A stretch of 17,249 nt of DNA from Gemmatimonadota bacterium. Lineage in GTDB: Bacteria; Gemmatimonadota; Gemmatimonadetes; Longimicrobiales; Longimicrobiaceae. The position numbers were made by a program, and so were the translations under genes. Every line of letters starts with the position of its first letter. The first letter of the stretch is position 1. The notes under the pieces are model-generated. The model searched no databases and was not told the DNA's origin. It worked only from the letters and a program-made list of their open reading frames with translations. Of this stretch, positions 14,142 to 17,249 are shown piece by piece. The stretch is taken from the NCBI GenBank assembly GCA_019348475.1, contig JAHWJJ010000025.1, forward strand, positions 1 to 17,249, read 5' to 3'.

Positions 14142-14189
14142 AGCGTTCGGAAACGCTCAACAGCAGCCGCTGGAGCGATCCGCGGCTGC
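14142..14189. terminator. Two hairpins between convergent genes
   Basis: A 6-bp stem AGCGTT/AACGCT with loop CGGA (14142-14157) is followed by an 8-bp stem GCAGCCGC/GCGGCTGC (14163-14170 with 14182-14189). They lie between the stop of the membrane-anchored gene (14135, plus) and the end of the frameshifted gene (14213, minus). No T-run is present. Confidence 0.45.
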
Positions 14190-14212
14190 CGTTGGTTGTT
14201 CACGCGCTGCAT

Positions 14213-14450
14213 TCACCCGCGCAGCCGCCGCACCACCTCTTCCGCGCCGCGCTTGTACACCGTGACGCACACCAGCGCCCCCGCGGCATCCACCACCGCC
14301 CAGTACCGGCCCCATCCGTACTTCTTCACCTTGTAGCCGGGCTGCTGCTCGCTGTTCTGCTGACGCACTCTTCACCGTCACCTCAGTGGTCCCCGCGGGG
14401 CGCATCAGGGATACCAGCCACTCACGCTCCGCGTCTCCGTCGCTCACCAT
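14213..14450 (-). pseudogene. Frameshifted small conserved gene
   Basis: Two minus-strand frames together make one plausible protein. The first, from ATG 14450, reads MVSDGDAEREWLVSLMRPAG then TTEVTVKSASAEQ. The second, one frame over and ending at the TGA 14213-14215, reads SEQQPGYKVKKYGWGRYWAV then VDAAGALVCVTVYKRGAEEV and VRRLRG. The second part, with KKYGWGRYWAV and CVTVYKRGAEEVVRRL, looks like a conserved C-terminus of a small protein of about 80 residues. The break lies near 14350-14368. A GTG at 14368 could start the second part alone (51 residues). It may be a real mutation or an assembly error; the poor quality at the contig end keeps the second option open. The function is unknown. 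Confidence 0.6.
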
Positions 14451-14478
14451 CCGCTCCCATTCAGGTTCTCGATCGTAC

Positions 14479-14670
14479 TCAGCCCCCCAGCCGCTCCTGC
14501 ACCAGCTGGCTGACCAGCGCGGGATTCGCGTTCCCGCCGCTCTGCCGCATCACCTGGCCGACGAAGAAGCCGAGGAGGCCCGTTTTGCCGGCGCGGTACT
14601 CGTCGGCTTTGGCGGGGTTAGCAGCGAGGACCTGGTCCACGATGGGGGCCAGGGCGCCGGGATCGCTCAC
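14479..14670 (-). repeat. glnS 3' end, source-type copy of the direct repeat
   Basis: These are the last 192 bases of the intact glnS gene, matching 13293-13481. This is the copy in its normal gene context. It is listed so the pair can be read as direct repeats. Confidence 0.85.
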
Positions 14671-16878
14671 CTGCTGCAGGCCCAGGCTGGCCACCAGATC
14701 GCGCGGCTCGCCGCCGTTCTTCACCATCTCGGCGAGGACCTGCCGCGCGCCGGTTACGGAGACGGTGCCGTCCTCCACCAGCGCGGCCAGCTCGCCCAGC
14801 TCGCGGCCGCTGAAGGGCAGGTTCTCCGTGGTGCGGCCGCCCTGCTCGCGCGGCAGCTCGTGGATCACCCAGTTCGCCACCGCCTTCGCCGGCGCGCCGA
14901 CGGCCAGCGCCGCCTCGAACAGCTCGCTCGTCGCCAGCTCGCGCGAGAGCAGGTCCGCCTCCTCCGCGGGCAGCCCCAGCTCGCCCGCGTAGCGCGCGCG
15001 GCGCGCCTCCAGCTCCGGCGAGCGCTGCACGTCCGGCGCGGGCGCCTTGCTGCGCGGCTTCGGCGCCTCCGACGCGGCGCGCTCCGCCTTCGGCTTCTTC
15101 TCCGGCTTCGGCCCGGACCCGGCGGCGCCCTTTTCCGCGGCCCTGGCCCAGGCGTCGCGCAGCGTCACCGTGCGGTTGAAGACGAGCGCGTCCGGCCGCG
15201 ACTCCACCACGTCGCTGCAGAAGTATCCCACCCGCTCGAACTGGTAGCGGCTCCCGGGCGCGTCGTCGCGCACGCCGGGCTCGATCACCGCGCCCTGCAC
15301 CACGACCAGCGAGTCGGGGTTCAGGTGGTCCTTGAAGTCGCCCTCCTCCGCCTCCGGGTCCGGGACGGTGAACAGGCGGTCGTACAGCCGCACCTCGCAC
15401 GGAATTCCGTGCTCCGCGCTCACCCACTGGATGGTGCCCTTCACCTGCCGCCCGTCGGGCGTGCCGCCGCCGCGCGTGGCGGGATCGTACGAGCAGCGCA
15501 GCTCCATGATCTGGCCGTCGTCGTCCTTCACCACGTGGTCGCAGCGGATGACGTACGCGTACCGCAGCCGCACTTCCGCGCCCGGCGACAGGCGGTGGAA
15601 GCCTTTCGACGGCATCTCCATGAAGTCGTCGCGGTCGATGTACACCGTCCGCGAGAACGGGAGGGGGCGTGAGCCTTCCTTCGGCACGTCATGCGGCCAG
15701 AAGGGCGCATCCAGCTCCTCCGTCTGCCCCTCGGGATAGTTGGTGATCGTCACCTTCAGCGGCCGCAGCACGCACAGCACCCGCGGCGCGCGCGTGTTGA
15801 GGTCGTCGCGGATGGCGAACTCCAGCTTGCCGATGTCGATACGGCTGTTGAATTTCGCCACGCCCATGCGGTCCCAGAAGTTCCGCAGCGCCTCGGGCGT
15901 GACGCCACGGCGGCGCAGGCCGGCCAGCGTGGCCATCCGCGGATCGTCCCAGCCGCTCACGTAGCCGCCCTTGACGAGTTGCAGCGACTTGCGCTTGCTG
16001 GTGATGGTGTACTCCAGCTCGCCGCGCGCGAACTCGTACTGGTGCGGCCGCGCCGGCGTGCCGCCCTGGCCGCGGACGTAGTCCTGCCAGTGGTCGATCA
16101 CCCAATCGTAGACCGCGCGGTTGTTGTCGAACTCCAGGGAGCAGAGCGAGTGCGTGATCCCCTCGATGGCGTCTTCGACGGGGTGCGCGTAGTCGTAGAG
16201 CGGGTAGATGCACCACGCGTCGCCGGTGCGGTAGTGGTGCGCGTGGCGGATGCGGTAGATGAGCGGATCGCGCAGCAGCATGTTCTTGCTCGCCAGGTCG
16301 ATCTTCGCCCGCAGCACGTGCGCGCCGTCGGGAAACTCGCCCGCGCGCATCCGCCGGAACAGGTCCAGGTTCTCCTCCACCGGACGGTCCCGGTACCTGG
16401 TGGGCCGCCCCGGCTCCGTTACGGTGCCGCGCGCCTCGCGGATCTCCTCGTCGGTGCTGCTGTCCACGTACGCCAGCCCCTGCCGCACCAGGTACTCGGC
16501 GAAGTCGTACATCTGCCCGAAGTAGTCCGCCGCGAACAGGGGCTCGTCGCCAAAGTCCGCGCCCAGCCACCGCACGCTGTCGGTGATGGACTGCACGTAG
16601 TGCACGTCCTCCGTCTCGGGATTGGTGTCGTCGAAGCGCAGGTTGAAGCGCCCGCCCGTTTCGGCCGCGATCCCGTAGCTCAGCAGGATGGCCTTGGCGT
16701 GCCCGATGTGCAGGTACCCGTTGGGCTCCGGCGGAAAGCGGGTGACGATGGTTTCGTACTTTCCCGCGCGCAGGTCTTCGGCCACGATGGCGCGGATGAA
16801 GTCCAGCCCCTCGCGTTCCGCGTAGGCCATGGCGTCGGGCCGCAGATCGCTCCCGCCCTTCGTCTCCGTATCCGTCAC
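14479..16878 (-). CDS. glnS: Glutaminyl-tRNA synthetase with C-terminal YqeY/GatB-like tRNA-binding domain
   Basis: 799 residues, against about 550 for an ordinary bacterial GlnRS. The enzyme charges tRNA(Gln) with glutamine in the cytoplasm. The class I signatures are PPEPNGYLHIGHAK (49-62, HIGH at 57-60) and ITSKRKS (292-298), the KMSKS loop equivalent. The catalytic core runs to about 335 and the two-barrel anticodon-binding region to about 570. A Lys/Ala/Pro-rich linker (575-618) then leads to a YqeY/GatB tail domain (about 620-799) containing KADEYRAGKTGLLGFFVGQV in part. This fusion is known from Deinococcus GlnRS, where the added domain helps tRNA binding. The start is a GTG with a weak ribosome site (AAGAG); ATG at residue 17 is an alternative. 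A likely promoter lies at 16955-16983. Confidence 0.96.
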   Translation of the reverse strand: MTDTETKGGSDLRPDAMAYAEREGLDFIRAIVAEDLRAGKYETIVTRFPPEPNGYLHIGHAKAILLSYGIAAETGGRFNLRFDDTNPETEDVHYVQSITDSVRWLGADFGDEPLFAADYFGQMYDFAEYLVRQGLAYVDSSTDEEIREARGTVTEPGRPTRYRDRPVEENLDLFRRMRAGEFPDGAHVLRAKIDLASKNMLLRDPLIYRIRHAHHYRTGDAWCIYPLYDYAHPVEDAIEGITHSLCSLEFDNNRAVYDWVIDHWQDYVRGQGGTPARPHQYEFARGELEYTITSKRKSLQLVKGGYVSGWDDPRMATLAGLRRRGVTPEALRNFWDRMGVAKFNSRIDIGKLEFAIRDDLNTRAPRVLCVLRPLKVTITNYPEGQTEELDAPFWPHDVPKEGSRPLPFSRTVYIDRDDFMEMPSKGFHRLSPGAEVRLRYAYVIRCDHVVKDDDGQIMELRCSYDPATRGGGTPDGRQVKGTIQWVSAEHGIPCEVRLYDRLFTVPDPEAEEGDFKDHLNPDSLVVVQGAVIEPGVRDDAPGSRYQFERVGYFCSDVVESRPDALVFNRTVTLRDAWARAAEKGAAGSGPKPEKKPKAERAASEAPKPRSKAPAPDVQRSPELEARRARYAGELGLPAEEADLLSRELATSELFEAALAVGAPAKAVANWVIHELPREQGGRTTENLPFSGRELGELAALVEDGTVSVTGARQVLAEMVKNGGEPRDLVASLGLQQVSDPGALAPIVDQVLAANPAKADEYRAGKTGLLGFFVGQVMRQSGGNANPALVSQLVQERLGG

Positions 16879-16954
16879 GTCACTGCTCTTGGTCGATGAG
16901 AAGCGCGGCGTGCCGCGATGCCGCCGCGCGGGGAACCCGGATGATAAACAGCGT

Positions 16955-16983
16955 AGAATAACGGATTGCGGGATGATCTACAA
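16955..16983 (-). promoter_or_regulatory. Candidate promoter for glnS
   Basis: The minus strand reads TTGTAG (16978-16983), a 17-base spacer, then TATTCT (16955-16960), in the only AT-richer patch upstream of the gene. The leader would be about 70 bases. Matches are three and four of six, so confidence is modest. Confidence 0.4.
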
Positions 16984-16990
16984 CGCCGTG

Positions 16991-17131
16991 TGGGGCCCTC
17001 TCCCCCGCCCGGGCTTTCGCTCGTTCCTCGCGACGCCGGGCGACCCCTCCCCAACCCCGGGGGAGGGGTGGTGTGCTCCAGGCGCCGTCGCGGCGGCGCG
17101 GGCCCTCTCCCCCGCCCGGGGGGGACGTGGG
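16991..17131. repeat. C/G-rich interspersed repeat, inverted relative to the left end
   Basis: This stretch has blocks such as CCCTCTCCCCCGCCCGGG (seen twice, near 16997 and 17103) and CCCCGGGGGAGGGG. It also contains CGCTCGTTCCTCGCG at 17018-17032, the exact complement of the core at 285-299. It belongs to the same intergenic repeat family as 1-104 and 217-320. No gene is supported here. Confidence 0.75.
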
Positions 17132-17249
17132 TCGTGGGGGGCGCGGGGGGCCCCCCCCCCCCCCGCCGGGGGGGGGGGGGGTGGGGGGGGGGGCGGGGGG
17201 GGGGGGGGGGGGGGGGGGGGCGGGCGGGGGGGGGGGGGGGGGGGGGGGC
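17132..17249. other. Homopolymer G/C tail, probable sequencing or assembly artefact
   Basis: The last ~118 bases are almost only G with short C runs. Runs of G longer than 15 are common and A or T nearly absent. Natural high-GC DNA does not look like this. Long poly-G is what dark-cycle calls produce on two-colour Illumina instruments. It should be trimmed and not interpreted. Confidence 0.9.

Noticed and set aside
13293..14670. Direct repeats as ends of a mobile element or integrative island
   Set aside because: The repeats are protein-coding glnS tails of 87 percent or so identity. There is no integrase or transposase between them and no short target duplications were seen.
13190..14992. 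600-codon plus frame running from the VapC remnant into antisense glnS
   Set aside because: It is open only because of GC content. It crosses the genes at 13560 and 14479 in the wrong frame or strand, and only its first residues resemble a PIN domain.
15691..16899. Plus-strand frame of 402 codons opposite glnS
   Set aside because: Shadow of the synthetase; Val/Arg/His-rich composition and no domain.

Overview
The window looks like the end of a draft contig from a very GC-rich bacterium. I favour Gemmatimonadota, Longimicrobium-like. This rests on the GC content, the frequent GTG starts, the C/G-rich intergenic repeats, the DUF5985 pair and the glutaminyl-tRNA synthetase carrying a GatB/YqeY tail. 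It is an inference from gene content, not from a marker gene. No rRNA, tRNA, CRISPR array, transposase or phage gene was seen.

Layout. Positions 1-381 hold two copies of a 104-bp C/G-rich repeat. Positions 382-5264 form a tightly packed plus-strand run: TlpA-like thioredoxin, YbbR-domain (CdaR-like) protein, TsaD, a calcineurin-like metallophosphoesterase, and a short AsmA/TamB-like membrane-anchored protein. A 15-bp hairpin follows. Positions 5384-8688 are minus-strand: a single-domain response regulator, an overlapping trio (winged-helix-like protein plus two three-helix DUF5985 membrane proteins), a 77-residue helical protein, and an unrecognised 329-residue protein. Between the last two lies a cluster of nested GTGCCCAGT repeats. 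Positions 8905-10325 are plus-strand: an ICMT-like membrane methyltransferase and an exported protein of unknown function. A serine hydrolase of the beta-lactamase/class C family (10500-12233, minus) converges on them.

The accessory part is 12234-14478. It contains a Phd/YefM antitoxin with an intact start and ribosome site, followed by a damaged VapC-type PIN toxin. Next is a fragment reading best on the opposite strand, then a diverged second copy of the last 63 codons of glnS joined to a foreign start. A membrane-anchored hypothetical protein and a frameshifted small gene complete it. It reads as a recombination scar of gene ends next to glnS.

The window ends with glnS itself (14479-16878, minus), fused to a YqeY/GatB-like domain as known in Deinococcus. 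Another copy of the C/G-rich repeat family follows, then a homopolymer G/C tail that is almost certainly a sequencing or assembly artefact.

I found no clearly new multi-gene system. The best candidates for a second look are the 12.7-14.5 kb mosaic with its chimeric ORF, the DUF5985 operon, and the shortened TamB-like protein.
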